Positions 11,101-23,352 are shown, numbered from the stretch's first letter. The stretch is DNA of 64,000 bases from Agapetus fuscipes (GCA_951799405.1 OX637332.1:11165001-11229000); one strand, 5' to 3'. Numbers and translations are program-made. Notes: generated by a model not told the origin, from the letters alone.

Positions 11101-12791
11101 ACTAATTTTCGTGTAAGCATAGATTGAAAAGTAGAACTCCGCACTCCGCAGTGAGCAATAAAATAACAAAGGTTATCTTTAAAAGCTTTTCTAATTTGTT
11201 TGTCCTTTTAATTAAAATATTTCCATTTTATTGAAGCGCACACATGTGTGGACATATTCAAAGCACGGAAATGCCTTTGTTGTCAATGTTTTGATTTTTA
11301 TATAAACATATCCAATATTTGACAGTGGACGTCACGCACCAAAAGTCATCGTTAGACTCCAGCTTATTTCATGCACCTCAATAATAATTGTTCAATCATC
11401 GCAAATCTGCTTGATTATTTATTTTAAGAGGGAATTTTATGTAAATTTGCGTATTCTTTATTTCGATACACGAATTCAGTGCGTTTTTAAGTAAACAATC
11501 GCATTTATTTTTTCAAGTTTAATAAATTTTCATTCAATATTCGACAAGAGATCTAACGGTTGATAAAAGTAAACTTTAGATTTGGTCTAGTCCACGGGTT
11601 ATATCTTACACCAAGTTATGAAATAATAAAAGACTATATTCATTATTGAGGATATTATAATACTCAAATACTTAATGAGATACCTAATAAACATGAGTTT
11701 TATTAATTAAAAAATTAATTAAAATACTTTTTTAACTTTGTTACAATTCACTTGAAAGACACATTCAGTTGAGTGAGAAAAGTATTTTAATTAATTAAAA
11801 TGTGCTTTCACAAAGTTACTGCCCAAAATCTAAATAATGAGTTTTATTGTCTGAAATGTATTGATATAACTTTTTAGGCTAAATGATACACCTGAATCCT
11901 GATCTGTTGAAAACACATTAGTACTTATAAGCACTAACAGAATATTTAACGTTTTTTATTATAGTTAACAGAACAATTGCATTTTTAATGACAGGGAGAT
12001 ATGGGTGGAGCATAAAGAAACGGCATGTATTGTCATGAAAACATTTGAGACTGTGAAGATTGTATGCCAGCTCTTAGACGTTTCTTAGCGTAGCTGGGAA
12101 TACTTATAATAAAATTGCATTGATTATTGCCAACCTCAAGCAAACAGATAATTAAAAAAGTTTACTAAATTTTCAGTTATTTCAGTTATACTGTTTCAAT
12201 ATTTGATAACAGAAAAATAAAGTGTCGGATAAAAAATGGTAAACATGATTTTCCCTTCTTCAACTTTCCAATCTGTAAGAAATTTAGGTTGATTCCATCA
12301 AAAATACATGCTTAGTTGCAAAATATATGAAAAGAATCGAAACGCATGTTCACAGAAAATAAACATTTAATCTGCAACTACTGTCGTTTTATTTCAGAAA
12401 ATAGGCTAGGCAAATTAGCTGCAAGTATAGAATGCTTCTTCTTCAATCAAATATCTTTACGCCAGAAACGCACTAGATAGCGGTTTTTACTTACAGTCGA
12501 TAATAATTATTAAAAAGGCAGCCAACCGCTGCGCTAGTGCGAAGCTAGCCTTAAAGGTCGCAATTGGGGAATGAACTTTATTTATTTTCACAAGCAACCT
12601 TACCCAACAGCCTTTACCTGAGTTTGGTATTTTCAAGGTTAGAATATGTGACTTTAAGCTGATGATAAAACTACCCACACGATTGACATAAGTGCGCGCT
12701 TTTCACTCAGTATAAAGTCTCTATACTAACGTTGACAATACCGGGCCTTAACTTCAATCGGGGCATTCATGCTGCCTTAATAGGACCTAGA
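11101..12791. other. AT-rich sequence, no gene seen
   Basis: The only structure is an inverted repeat at 11715-11731 / 11778-11794 (17-bp arms, about 46-nt loop). The open frame at 12487-12678 (-) has no domain. Confidence 0.4.
11715..11794. repeat. AT-rich inverted repeat
   Basis: TTAATTAAAATACTTTT is exactly repeated as its reverse complement. It could be a decayed MITE or a chance AT-rich palindrome. Confidence 0.6.
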
Positions 12792-13042
12792 ATAATCTAT
12801 TATCTAAGTTGCCAAGATATATTAAAATTTAAAGCTCATATCAAATGCATGCCCACAAACAAACACGTGTAGTTCGCGCTTACAAATGTTGAATGTGTAC
12901 TTACAAATAAAATCCAAATCTCAAATGAACATAAATCCTACAACTTTTGCCGACCTTCCCTGAGACAGGGGTGACATTGTCAAAGCGAACCATTTTTTAC
13001 AGTATGGGTGGTCAGCTTCATACCAACCTATAAGTCAAGGAA
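12792..13042 (-). repeat. R1 repeat, full length
   Basis: The tail is of the TATAATC-like type on the plus strand at 12792-12807, and the conserved 5' end at 13020-13042. It stands about 85 bp from another R1 copy in the same orientation. Confidence 0.85.
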
Positions 13043-13128
13043 TAATAAGAATAATACCATAAAATGATAACACAAAACACCGAAATTACAAATAACGCCT
13101 GATATCCCTCGCTGAGAATATAACCCTA

Positions 13129-13451
13129 TATAATCTATAATCTATAATCTAAGTTGCAAGGATATATTCATTTAAAGCTCTCAGATGTATGCCCACAAAC
13201 CAACAAGTGTAGTTCGCGCTTACAAATGCTGAATGTGTACTTACAAATAAAATCCAAACCTCAAATGAATATAAGCCCCACAACTTTTGCCGACCTTCCC
13301 TGAAACAGGGGTGACATTGGCAAAGTGAACCATTTTTTACAGTATGGGTGGTCAGCCTCATACCAACCTATAAGTCAAGGAATATGAATAATAAATTACA
13401 TTTAAATATAAAAAAGAACAAAACCTTACAAAGAAATCTATACAAAAAAAG
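13129..13451 (-). repeat. R1 with 5' extension (truncated R1-LINE)
   Basis: This copy goes beyond the usual R1 start: 13384-13451 matches the 3' UTR found between the RT stop codon and R1 in the LINE at 34959-35806. The two loci differ at only a handful of positions over about 320 bp. So this is a 5'-truncated LINE copy, and a young one by comparison with most R1 copies here. The tail is of the TATAATC type. Confidence 0.85.
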
Positions 13452-13503
13452 CCTTCTGGATTTGAACAGAGGCGTTCTAACCACTAAGCTATCGACCGGT
13501 TGG
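13452..13503 (-). mobile_element. tRNA-like SINE head remnant
   Basis: Read on the minus strand it gives GGTCGATAGCTTAGTGGTTA followed closely by GTTCAAATCC. These are box A and box B of a tRNA-like head with the intervening region shortened. It abuts the 5' end of the R1-LINE copy. Confidence 0.5.
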
Positions 13504-13862
13504 CATTTTAAAATGCGAGCATTAGGTTAATGACGCAGTGGTGTACGTCTGTTCAACATTTATTAAAAAAAAAACTTTGCAAAATAACATAACACATCCG
13601 TTATACTGCTCGCACAATAATATATAGAGGGATTGTCAGTACAGCGTGCGTGGGGCCTTAGAAGAGTTGAAATAAAAGATTTTTATTACCGAGCCCTTTA
13701 AAAATTCAGCCAATCTGCTGCCACCATAACAATGGAACGGCGGGTGGGTATGAACTTTTTAACTGGTATAAGCAGACAGTACGTATTACCCGCTTTACCC
13801 CAATTCATTAAATTTAGAGTGTAAAGTGTGCGCGCGTTGTGCACTACCTCAAGTATGACAAT
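13504..13862. other. Unique sequence, no gene seen
   Basis: Mixed composition with a moderately GC-rich part around 13640-13830. No reading frame or shared repeat was recognised. Confidence 0.35.
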
Positions 13863-13985
13863 TAAATTCACACCAAACTTAAAATAAACTTAAACTGGAG
13901 CAGCGTTTTTTGTGAGCGTTTAAGTTTAGAAGCATTTTTGGTTTAACGCTATGGTTGAGTTTTAACGTAAAGTGGGTACAGGGCT
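13863..13985. mobile_element. MITE-1 copy (right arm well preserved)
   Basis: The right arm reads TTTAACGCTATGGTTGAGTT then TTAACGTAA at about 13940-13969. The centre holds CAGCGTTTTTTGTGAGCG. The left arm is diverged. Confidence 0.55.
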
Positions 13986-16900
13986 GGTACACCGTAAGCA
14001 AATCACGTACCAGTACCAGTAATGTCCCGGGACTTACACTGTATACATACTAACATAGGTGCAACCCTGGAATCGGTGCAAAATTTATCATCGTATTCTA
14101 GGTGAGATAGGTATTTTACTATTTATGTTTGGAAATTGTTAGGTGTAGATATAACACATATCATTATTACAATTACAAACATGACAATATCTTAAGAACA
14201 GTTTTGTCAACGATCATCGCGAGAAAACTGCATTTTCATTTGCAAACTTCTAGAACAGACTTTTGTACCGGAAACTTTTACTGCCTAGTATTGATAAGGC
14301 ACTCCACAATAGAAGGCTGGAAATGCAAAAGGTACTATGTATTTGAGTAATTGGCTAACTTTTTATTTATCAATATACTTAGATAAGCCAGTTTCCTACA
14401 AATTTACATTTTGTGTTAGAAGTATTGAAAAAATCAACGAAGTGAAATCATAATATTTAGTAAAACAATTTTTTTTTTTAAATAACTCTAGGTTAGGTAA
14501 ATGAAAAATGAATTTGCTTTGCTAGATTTTGGGAAAAAAATATTTCTTCTTTGTTGAACGAAGTTTGAATTCACATCACGTAATACTATTTTTTCTAGAT
14601 AAATACTCGTACTTACCGTTTAAGATGTGCGCTTCAGAAAATACTCTATATTATTATATTTTTATTACTACTAAAAGCTCGTTTAGATTATTATTTTCAA
14701 ATTTAGATGAATAATAAATTTATTTGTTCAACAGAAAGTCAGGTTTATTTCTGAGAAGATTAAATAAATTTCAGGCTTATATATTTGGTGAGCGGTCGCT
14801 AGTTAACACCAACTTTGCAAGTAAGACCCAGTTGCTGTGCCTTTGTAACTGCTGGATATGTGACTGGACTTGAGGAAAGGTTGTAAAAATATTTCAAGCT
14901 AGTGAAGAGCACTTTTCACTAAAAGTCGACCCATTACCTTCCAACAATGAGTACATAGCGTCAAGCACTATTCTACGACAATTAAAAAAAAAACAGGAAA
15001 AAACAAATTTTGTTTACGAAAACAACCTTAAATGAGTTGTAAATCATTTATTCAAATATGAAAAGTTGTCGACGTTAAGATAAATTAATCAATATAAATT
15101 TTTCATTTTTGCAGTTTGGTCAATGCTCAGATTCCTGCTACTTCGTCTTTGTTATTGCCTAATTGTACCTCTTTGTCTTAACACATCCTTCTCATTTCTC
15201 TATGGTTTTTGTCTTGTCAATTTTGTTACAGTGTCTTCTTGGAAATGACGTTAGCAAGTCGAAAGTACTCGAGGTAAAAGAAATGCTCAACTTGTGAAAA
15301 TAAAACCCTCTATTTAAAATAATAGAAACTTTAAAAATTCTTGTTTTTTTTTGGTTTTTTACTAAGTAGACCATAATATAGAACAACGTTTTTTTTAATA
15401 AAAAAAAACTAAATCTGCTTTTCAACTGTATACAAGTATTGATGAGAATTTTCGTGAAAAAGGAAAAAAGAAAACATTTCGTCAAAGTCGTAAATGAAAC
15501 GTATCTGTATTTTCGATGAAAACATGTTTTAAAGTATGAGGTGAGTACATGACACGTTGTGTCGTGTGCACATAAAATATGTCATTTTCAAAGATATTTC
15601 TGAACTGACAGATTTTCAATACGAAATGTGTTTTCTCTCAAAGGAAAGTCGCAAAAATCACACATACCTGAATATAGAAAATAAAAGATAGTCGGGATCC
15701 AAGCTGACGTGTTATTTTTCGATGTTTATTTCTACATATTATGTTTTATTTGGCGGCAAAATTACTTGGTTTTTGTTCGCTTACTTATTAAAGTAGGTGA
15801 AGTGAACAACGTTAAAGTAAATGATACTTGAGTTAGAAATTTCGACACACAAAATAATCGTGTAAGTTAAGTATGAAAGTAAAAATGAAAATAAAACAAT
15901 AATTTCGTGTTATTTTTTTAAATATTCTACCCTTGATAAACTAAGTCCGCACATTTATGCATTAAGCGAAAAAAAATACGACGTCACACGGCCAGATTGC
16001 TGCACAACAACTAAGTAATATTTTGATATTGTTTGTAAAGAATCCTATTTATATAAAGCTGCGATGTTTGTCCGCCGAGAGGAAACAAATTTGTAACATT
16101 CGTGTAAAATAAACGTCGAGTTCCATTCCATTGACAGAAAAAAAAATCACTTAGTTAATTGATTTCACCTAAAGAATTCTTTGAAGACCGACAGTTCCTC
16201 TCATGGTTTAACTGTTTTTTAATATGAAAAATAATAAACCACAAAGTATAATATTATGTTGATGTAATCCATTGAGGATGAGTTTGTTCTGATGTGCATA
16301 TTTATAATTGTATTTTATAAAACAGAGAAACACACAACAATAATACTAGCTCTCGAGATGTCCTGTTTTATGGAATCCTTGAGTCGTTCGCGTAGATACC
16401 GCTTTTGCATTTAGCAAAGTAATAAAGTTTGAACTAACAGCGGGAATGTCGTACATCACACAAATGGTATGCGTCCTATTTAAATATTAAGCCCGGAAAA
16501 CGAAAAAGAAAAAAGGCAAAAAAAAAAAACATAAATAAGAAGATAATTAAATTTACCTTTATGTGTTCGAGCCGCTACGAAATTTCATGGTATTATAATA
16601 TTCAAGTGTTATTTAAATTTTATAATAATTATAATCCTCGGGGGTCGTAGCGTCTCTGCGTGTGCATCTCCACGCTTAGGGGGCGCGCTAATAAATTATT
16701 AATAAGCCAGAGGAAAATTTACAACGTAGATATGCACTCGCCTTTTTACCCGCCACTTGTTTTCTTGCCGTTAATGTTTTGTTAACAACTTTGTTGTTAT
16801 GCAAACTTTTTTGTTGTTGTATTTATTCTGTAAAAAATAAAGCCACTTAAGAGAGAGACAGGGAAACTTTTAAATCGATGTGATATTTATTTTTTAAATT

Positions 16901-17653
16901 AAAGACCTGTAGTTGTCTAGAGAATAAGTTTCTAATTACTTTTTGTTATGAAACTTGAATTCCATGTGAGAAATTTCTACGTGATAAAAAAAAAAAACAA
17001 AAAGACATATCCTCTCACAGAGAAAAAACAAACCATAGAAGAAAAAATGAAGGCACGGAGAATCTAGAAAAGATGATACTGAAATATGTAAGAAAAAAAG
17101 AAAGAAAGGAAATATAGTCTACTCTGCAATGCGTTAAAGTCCCACTTTTGTTGTCGATAGTTAATGATTATTTTTAAACTAAAGTTTTCAAATTTGAACT
17201 CCAACTTCTCGCTTTAAAGTTGGAAGCTCTACTGATTAAGCTTTGGATCTGACTTTGCAATCAGTGAAATGATTGGAATTTTGAGGAAAACAGTAAAATA
17301 AAAATTGTCGTATTGAAAATAATTCTGTTTGGATCACCTATGGATTATGTGTTTATAAATAATGCTATCAGGACAGAATGGTTATAGAAATATAGAATAC
17401 ATTATAAAGCTTTCAAATTACAGTCCGTTGCAATAATAGGAGTACAATTTGTTGCGTTTTGTGAGGTGATGGGCCTGTATTAACGCGTTACATGGGATTG
17501 GCCATTGTGGGAGTGTTTAGTTGTGCAGAGATACTTATACAGGGCCTTATGTGTTACACCAAAACTGACGTGTGGTTTCCAAGACATCATAAGTGTAGTT
17601 TTGAAAAATGAAAATTTTGAATTGTCAAAATCAATGTGTTTTGTTGAAATTTA
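13986..17653. other. Long AT-rich unique stretch
   Basis: No gene was recognised. A SINE-A body remnant lies at 14783-14880. Short frames (14129-14350 +, 14529-14714 +, 15192-15485 -) are low complexity and lack motifs. A GC-richer island without homology lies at about 16635-16690. Confidence 0.4.
14783..14880 (-). mobile_element. SINE-A remnant
   Basis: TTTGGTGAGCG followed after a deletion by GCAAGTAAGACCCAGTTGCT corresponds to the tail-body region of minus-strand SINE-A; compare 37216-37320. Confidence 0.55.
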
Positions 17654-17704
17654 AAGTTAAAGCAATTATCTAAGATGCAAAGATATGTTAACATTTAAAT
17701 TTCA

Positions 17705-17961
17705 ATATTTTTCAGGGTTTGGTGGTTTACACAGTGAAAGTCCATTGTATAATTAATTAAATAAACACACTGTTTCAATTCACTTTTTATTTATTTATTA
17801 TTATTATTGTTATTATTATTATTTTTTTGGAAATTTTGATTTAAATTTTGATTTGAATTGTCATTGACATTGTCCTGAGGATGCCTTTTTGGCGAAAACG
17901 TTTGACATAGTTAAAAAAATAATAAAAGTGAATTGAAACAGTTGGTTTATTTAATTGATTC
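17705..17961 (+). mobile_element. P1 element with 11-bp target duplication
   Basis: The insert is 257 bp, non-coding and AT-rich. The left part contains TTTACACAGTGAAAGTCCAT. An inner inverted repeat follows: ACTGTTTCAATTCACTTTT at 17770-17788 and AAAAGTGAATTGAAACAGT at about 17924-17942. At 17875-17899 lies the motif CTGAGGA-T-GCC-loop-GGC-GAAAAC. The target duplication length and variable terminal orientation are as seen in retroelements such as Penelope-like elements. The classification is inference. Confidence 0.65.
17875..17899 (+). ncRNA. Hammerhead-like motif of P1
   Basis: CTGAGGA, a short GCC/GGC stem closed by a T-rich loop, then GAAAAC. This agrees with the conserved CUGANGA...GAAA core order of hammerhead ribozymes, but with one extra T before the stem. 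I see no convincing stem I or stem III, so cleavage activity is unproven. Confidence 0.35.
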
Positions 17962-18172
17962 TTTAAATTTCACATTAAACGTATGCCCAAAAGCTGACTT
18001 CCGTAAGTTCGCGCTTACAAGTGCTGCATGTAAACTAATAAATTAAAATCCAAATTTCAAAAGGACATACGCTCTGCAACTTTTGTCAACCTTACCTGAA
18101 ACAGGGGTGACACTGGCAAAGAGAACCATTTTTACAGTATGCGTGCTTCATAGCAACCTATAAGTAGAGAAG

Positions 18173-19488
18173 CTAGTAGAGAAGCAGTTTTAAAATTATA
18201 GAGCTTTTGATATATTTCTTACTAGTTATATAGCTTGAACCGCTCAGTCTAGCGTTGAAAACAAATCGAACTAAAAAAAACGCGGAAAGCCTTGTACGTC
18301 GGTGTAGCCAGAAGGGATCAAAGTATTCGCCTAATGTTGAGCTGGCCCACTAACAGCGCGCTTGTAGCAATGCGGCATTTGGAGCTGTGCCTACACGTAG
18401 GTGGGCTCGGCAGTCACTCTTGCCGCCTTTGAGTGCTGGCGAGTGTCACAGCTCCAACTTTTATTTTATACGTTTCAACGTGTCGGCTAATTACACAGGT
18501 TTTTCGTGAAATACTGTGGCTGTTATTCCGCGACTCGTTCATTAAATTTAGAAGGGATGGCGGGGGCTTAATTTTATTTCATTATGAATTTCAGTCGGAG
18601 GAGCGGTTGGCTTCATTATAAAACGTAGGCTGAATAATTTACTTTTATTATCATACTGAAGAGTATATTATTAGCAATTAAGAGGAAATAATACACTTTC
18701 ACACTCGTAATTTATTATACTGTGTATATGTAATTAAAATATTGTAGCGTTCACCGAACTGAAGAGGTGCGTGACTTCAAGCTAAGAAAAGTTACATGAA
18801 ATGAATGGTTACTACAAAAAGCTACATTTCTCGAAGGGATGAAGTATTGTAATTTTTTCATTCATGGTGAATCAGCACCTTAAAAATATACATTGAAAAA
18901 ATCTCTACGTTTGAGACAGTTTTAATCTCGTTAACAATCAATAAATTAATTAAAAACATTGAGTTCCAAGGTAAGAAATAAATCTTTACAATATTTATTT
19001 CCTTGAAATAAGCGTTGATCATACAAGTTCTTGTGTTAAAAAAATAAAAGCTCCGTGATTGCTCTCTGGGTTATATATTTTTAAATTTTAAATTCACTTT
19101 AAGCGGCGGATTAGCATTATATTTTCTTTGACCAATAAAATGATGGCGAACGTCTATATAAAATTCAACCCATTTACACATTATTCTACAAATTTATAAC
19201 AAAATGTCACATCAAAAAATTAAATTCGTTATAAACTACGGCTTAGGGGTGTGTTTCTAAAGCCTGCTATTAAAATCCAATTTGGTGAAACTTTAAATTC
19301 GAATAACATTGGAAACGCCAGAAGTAAGCACTATCATAATGTAAGTTTGTTATGATGCCAACATGAAAATCATTGTCCTTGATTGAGATATGTAACTTCG
19401 AAAAGACTATAATAAAGAGCTTTATTTATTGAGATTAAAAGAAAAACCATCTTATAAAAACGATTTGATAATAATCTGAAATTCATTT
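18173..19488. other. Unique sequence, GC-richer part at 18300-18620
   Basis: The 18300-18620 part is compositionally distinct and not repeated in the window. A 62-codon frame at 18433-18621 has no domain. It is a candidate regulatory or exonic sequence only. Confidence 0.35.
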
Positions 19489-19735
19489 GCGGGAAATAGC
19501 TCAGCTGGTTTACGATCAAAGCCAGAATGCGATTCCTTCAAGGATGTAAAACATGATTTCTGGTATTGGTGCTTTTTCTTACCTTGAGCATGACGCCAAA
19601 AGAGTTTCTTATCCTGCTCCTAAAATGAGAACCTCCTTGTTCAGGAGCAGGTAAACCACTACATGAAATAAGAAAATAAAGAAACAAAAAAAAGCTGGTC
19701 TCCTCCTTACATTTGAAAATAAATGAGACTCACAC
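19489..19735 (+). mobile_element. Decayed SINE-B copy
   Basis: The head remnant is AAATAGCTCAGCTGG (19497-19511) with a weak box B (GCGATTCCTTC). Downstream are body blocks corresponding to gagaaccagcctcc and agctggtctcctccttac, then a GAAAATAAAT segment. It is heavily diverged. Confidence 0.5.
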
Positions 19736-20620
19736 ACTAATGCAACCCGAGAGATTATATTTTTTTATTAATTCAAACATCGCAAAAAGTTTAGTGAGAA
19801 ATGGAGTCTTTATCCCATCGCCAATTCATAACTGATTATTTTACTCTTATTACAATTTTATCCAAGAATATTGTCGATTTCAATAAATATCGTATTAAGA
19901 CTCGATTACCCCTGAATGATTTTATTTTTCATTATTTGAGACTTCAATTTTTTCGAACCGCATTTTCAAGAACGCTGAAATAAGATCTCAAAGTATGTAA
20001 TAATACTCAACACCAATTCTAATACAAACATCCAATCAATCATACGTCTGGAATTCACGCTTAACATTGTCGGTCACACCGAGGTCTCATAACATTGTGA
20101 ATCGAATAACAATTGTAATTTGATGTCTGAAGTTTTATTACAAATTCTTTACTAATTGAATCGTGATCTTTGAAATTTTCATTATCTATAATTTATAAAT
20201 CATGTTTTGGTATTTTATTTGTGTTTCTTGTGAAACACAGAAAATCCATGGCTCATCCGCGCTGCCCAAAATGAATTTTCTTTATAAAATAAAAACGATT
20301 ATCCATGGATAAGCTATGGATGAAATGCTTAGTGAAAAACACTGTTTGTTCATATTTTCGTGAGAATCGACAGTCAACGGTCATAATTGATTCTCGCTTT
20401 CTTCTTGTAAGATTTTCCCTAACTGTTGACTACATAATATTCTTAAATTATTTTGTTTTAACTAATATAAAGTTCATTGGACAAAACGAGTAGTATAGTT
20501 TGCTTTTTTTTTTCTCATACTGTAATACAAACATGCATTTTTCTCTAGTAAAGTAGGTAGTCATCTCGCTCTTGATATAAAAACATATCGTCAATAGCTC
20601 ATTTGAGCTTGCGTTTGATC
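19736..20620. other. AT-rich sequence, no gene seen
   Basis: Short frames at 19801-19983 and 20305-20493 (+) have no recognisable domain. No shared repeat was seen. Confidence 0.4.
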
Positions 20621-20942
20621 CAGTGGCGGCTCCAGCTAAGGTGCATCGGTGCATTGCACCTCCTGTAAGAATGCCACGACCCATCACTTACAATTTTGTT
20701 CCCCATAAAATATCCTCTGTGTCAAGTCCTATTTTACATTTATCATTATTTTACATATTATACAGCTCTACGAACATGTAAAGACTACGAGTTGCTAGGT
20801 ATTTAAATGTATAATATTATCGCGTGCATATGTGGCAATGCCCCATACTTCCTTCTATGAAGTCCATACATTTTATGAAAAAACAGCTCAAACGGTGAAT
20901 ACTGAGGTGCCTGTACATTTTTAGATAGCAGCTCCGGCACTG
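20621..20942. mobile_element. hAT-like non-autonomous DNA element
   Basis: The ends read CAGTGGCGGCTCCAGC on the left and, reverse-complemented, CAGTGCCGGAGCTGCT on the right. CAGTG-starting termini of this kind are typical of hAT superfamily elements. The 322-bp interior has no transposase. An 8-bp target duplication is not evident (flanks GTTTGATC and CACGCTTT), so the copy is old or the boundary is slightly off. Confidence 0.5.
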
Positions 20943-22482
20943 CACGCTTTTCCTAGGTAAGTGACATGACATGAACGGAGAAGAATTGTGACAAAACTTT
21001 TTTTTTTATTCTACCAAAGGAACTCTTATGTTCAGAGCATATCCAACTCTTTGTTTAAAAGACTTCAATATTCGTCATTTAAAACAAAAATATAAAGTAT
21101 TTCCTGACACTTAACTATTGCGTTTACAAAAAAAATAATGAAAACTGAAACGCTCACAACAGATGCTGCTTTAGTATCAATAAAAATCTTCGCATAAAGT
21201 ATGTTTGTGTTTTACCATAAAGCTCTATACTTAAAATATAATTCAAATACAATGCTTTATTGTTAGCCAGGATACAAATTGTTTATTTTAAGATCAAGTT
21301 AAGCCCGACAAAAACTCATTACTTTTTAATTTATCGACGTTTTTATTATTTGCTTGAGGATTCCATTCCTAGTGAAAAATATTCAGTCGTGGTCAACAAG
21401 TGTTTTTTCGAGCATTTTAAGCAAAATAATACAAATGGATAAACTGTGTTTTAACTGATATGAAACCAACCATCTCTACGCTAGTGGCGGTCAGCGTCAG
21501 TCAGCGTCTTTACTCTGTTCTGTGATTGCATATTTATTTTTATATTCTCAGCATTCCCTACTTTCTTCGTGAGTTCTCTTATTTTTTTCAGTCTGCAGAT
21601 TTCAATAATTTGAAATGTTGCTTATTTAATCAATTTATTAATTTGTCAGTCTTGCTCTTCCACGCTTTCCTTGGGGATCATCTTTGTGCACTATTTTTAT
21701 CAGTCGTGAATCGTCCATTATTTGTAGTGCCATGTAATGCTCAACTAAACTCTTTGCCCAGCTATACGCCCAATTGTACTCTTTTGTACCATCACTCATA
21801 TTCTCCACTATAACGTACTTTAAAATATCTCTTTAAACTAATCATCCATACTTTAAAGTATGGATGATTAGTTTTGTCAAAGGTTGCAAATCTCTGAACT
21901 TGCTAATCTTGCAGAACAATACATTCTTGTTATTTTTAAGAATGTAAGTACAAGATGATGTCACAGATCTTTCCTCCTCATGCTCCATAATCTTAATTTA
22001 ATTTAAATTCAGTTAAGTTGGATTTTTCTCCGGAGGCAGACCTTAGTCCCTTTAATATATTTTCGTATTTTAAGTGACGATATTCAATTTCTTATGTAAA
22101 TTTATAATTAACACTCATTTGTGAGGTAGATAAAATAAACAAATATTCATGTAAAAGCTGTGAGGTAGATTAATTATTAAATGGTGTTGGTGTGAAGGAA
22201 AAGGTTTTATGTGAAGTTTTTTTAAGTGCTATGTTTTGCTGTGTTGTTATGAAGTGAATTAATTTGGATTTACCGACGGCGATCATCCCCGTTAAAGGAA
22301 GCTCTTTTACACAATGTAAGTCATCGATTATAATATTCGTGCTAACATTTCAGCGAACATTTTCAAGGCCGGTCAGCGTGAAGTGTATGGTACATTGGGG
22401 GGAGTGGGGGAAGAGGTGTAGGCCATAATTATATTGAAAATTTCTGCCACCCAATATTCTGACCCATCGGCCGTCACTGTCA
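20943..22482. other. AT-rich sequence containing a 40-bp palindrome
   Basis: Apart from the palindrome at 21835-21874 nothing was identified. The 95-codon frame at 21526-21813 (+) is Phe/Leu-rich with no clear domain. Confidence 0.4.
21835..21874. repeat. Perfect 40-bp palindrome, no spacer
   Basis: The left arm AAACTAATCATCCATACTTT is followed immediately by its exact reverse complement. Confidence 0.95.
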
Positions 22483-22622
22483 GCCCCCACGGGAGCTGGG
22501 AAACCTCCACGTCAACCGAAGTGGTTGGCGTAAGGACTGCCCCCTTACCTGTAAAAATAAATAAGTTACACTCGTCACGGGAAAAATGCGGCAAGAAGTT
22601 ACACTATATATGTGGCTTAGTA
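22483..22622 (+). mobile_element. SINE-B fragment, body and 3' end
   Basis: GGGAGCTGGGAAACCTCC, GAAGTGGTTGGCG and CCCCCTTACCTGTAAAAATA are followed by GGCAAGAAGTTACACTATAT and GGCTTAG. This is the normal 3' part of SINE-B without its head. Confidence 0.8.
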
Positions 22623-22867
22623 AAAAAAACTTGCTTCAAATACATTTAATTGTTGTAATTGTTTGTTATATGCAACAAAACGGGTGTAGGTACGTTCTCG
22701 TGTATACCTAAATAAAATATTTATAATATGTATGTATTTCTTGCAACTTTCATTCCAAGCAAAATGGAAAATAAAAGAAAAAATGTAAATGCAGAAATTA
22801 TGAACTGCCAACATTTCTAATGATGAGCCGCCTCTGGTTTGATCCATAAAGGATTTACCATTTCAAT

Positions 22868-23076
22868 GTTAATTTCAAACCCAAACTAATAGTTCCGGGA
22901 AGGTTTACTCAGCTTTCACGGGAAATGACATCCTTCTTCATTTGAGAGCAGGGAAATTCCAATTTTAAGTAAATAGGTTAACGTAAGGACAGCTCTCTAA
23001 CTTGTGAAAATAAATTGGTTCTCTATGCCAATTGATATCCATTTGGGAATAACGTGGGAAGAATTTACGATTTATT
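22868..23076 (+). mobile_element. SINE-B fragment, decayed
   Basis: It contains TTTCAAACCCAAA, the TTTACTCAGCTTTCACGGGA block, a decayed TTCCAATTTTAAGTAAATAG block, and a GTGAAAATAAAT segment with an AACGTGGGAAGAA 3' part. It has the same orientation as the preceding fragment, 245 bp away. Confidence 0.6.
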
Positions 23077-23110
23077 TGCAGTTTTGTTGCGTTTTTACGT
23101 TGCTTATTTA

Positions 23111-23352
23111 TAATCTAAGTTGCAAAGATATATTAAATTTAAGATTCATATTGAATGCATTCCCATAAGCAAACACGTATAAGTTACTCTTGCACGTGAC
23201 GCATGTGTACTTTCAAATTAAAACCAAACCTCAAATGAATATAAACCCTGCAACTTTTGCCGACCTTCCCTGAAGCAGGGGTGACATTGGCAAAGAGATC
23301 CTTTTTTAACAGCATAGTTGTCAGCCTCATACCAACCTATAAGTTAAGTAAT
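23111..23352 (-). repeat. R1 repeat, full length
   Basis: Tail side TAATCTAAGTTGCAAAG at 23111-23127; 5' end accaacctataagttaag at 23331-23348. The core stem-loop reads CCTGAAGCAGGGG instead of the usual CCTGAAACAGGGG. Confidence 0.85.

Larger units (their letters stand above)
17654..18172 (-). repeat. R1 copy split by a P1 insertion
   Basis: The R1 3' part is at 17654-17704 and the rest at 17962-18172. The host sequence TTTAAATTTCA is present on both sides of the insert (17694-17704 and 17962-17972). R1 sequence therefore resumes exactly after one target duplication. This dates the P1 insertion after this R1. Confidence 0.85.

Noticed and set aside
11715..11794. MITE-1 copy
   Set aside because: Although it is an inverted repeat, the arms are pure AT-rich sequence with none of the MITE-1 blocks.
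18433..18621. Short gene in a GC-richer patch
   Set aside because: 62 codons, no domain and no start or splice context; kept only as unique sequence.
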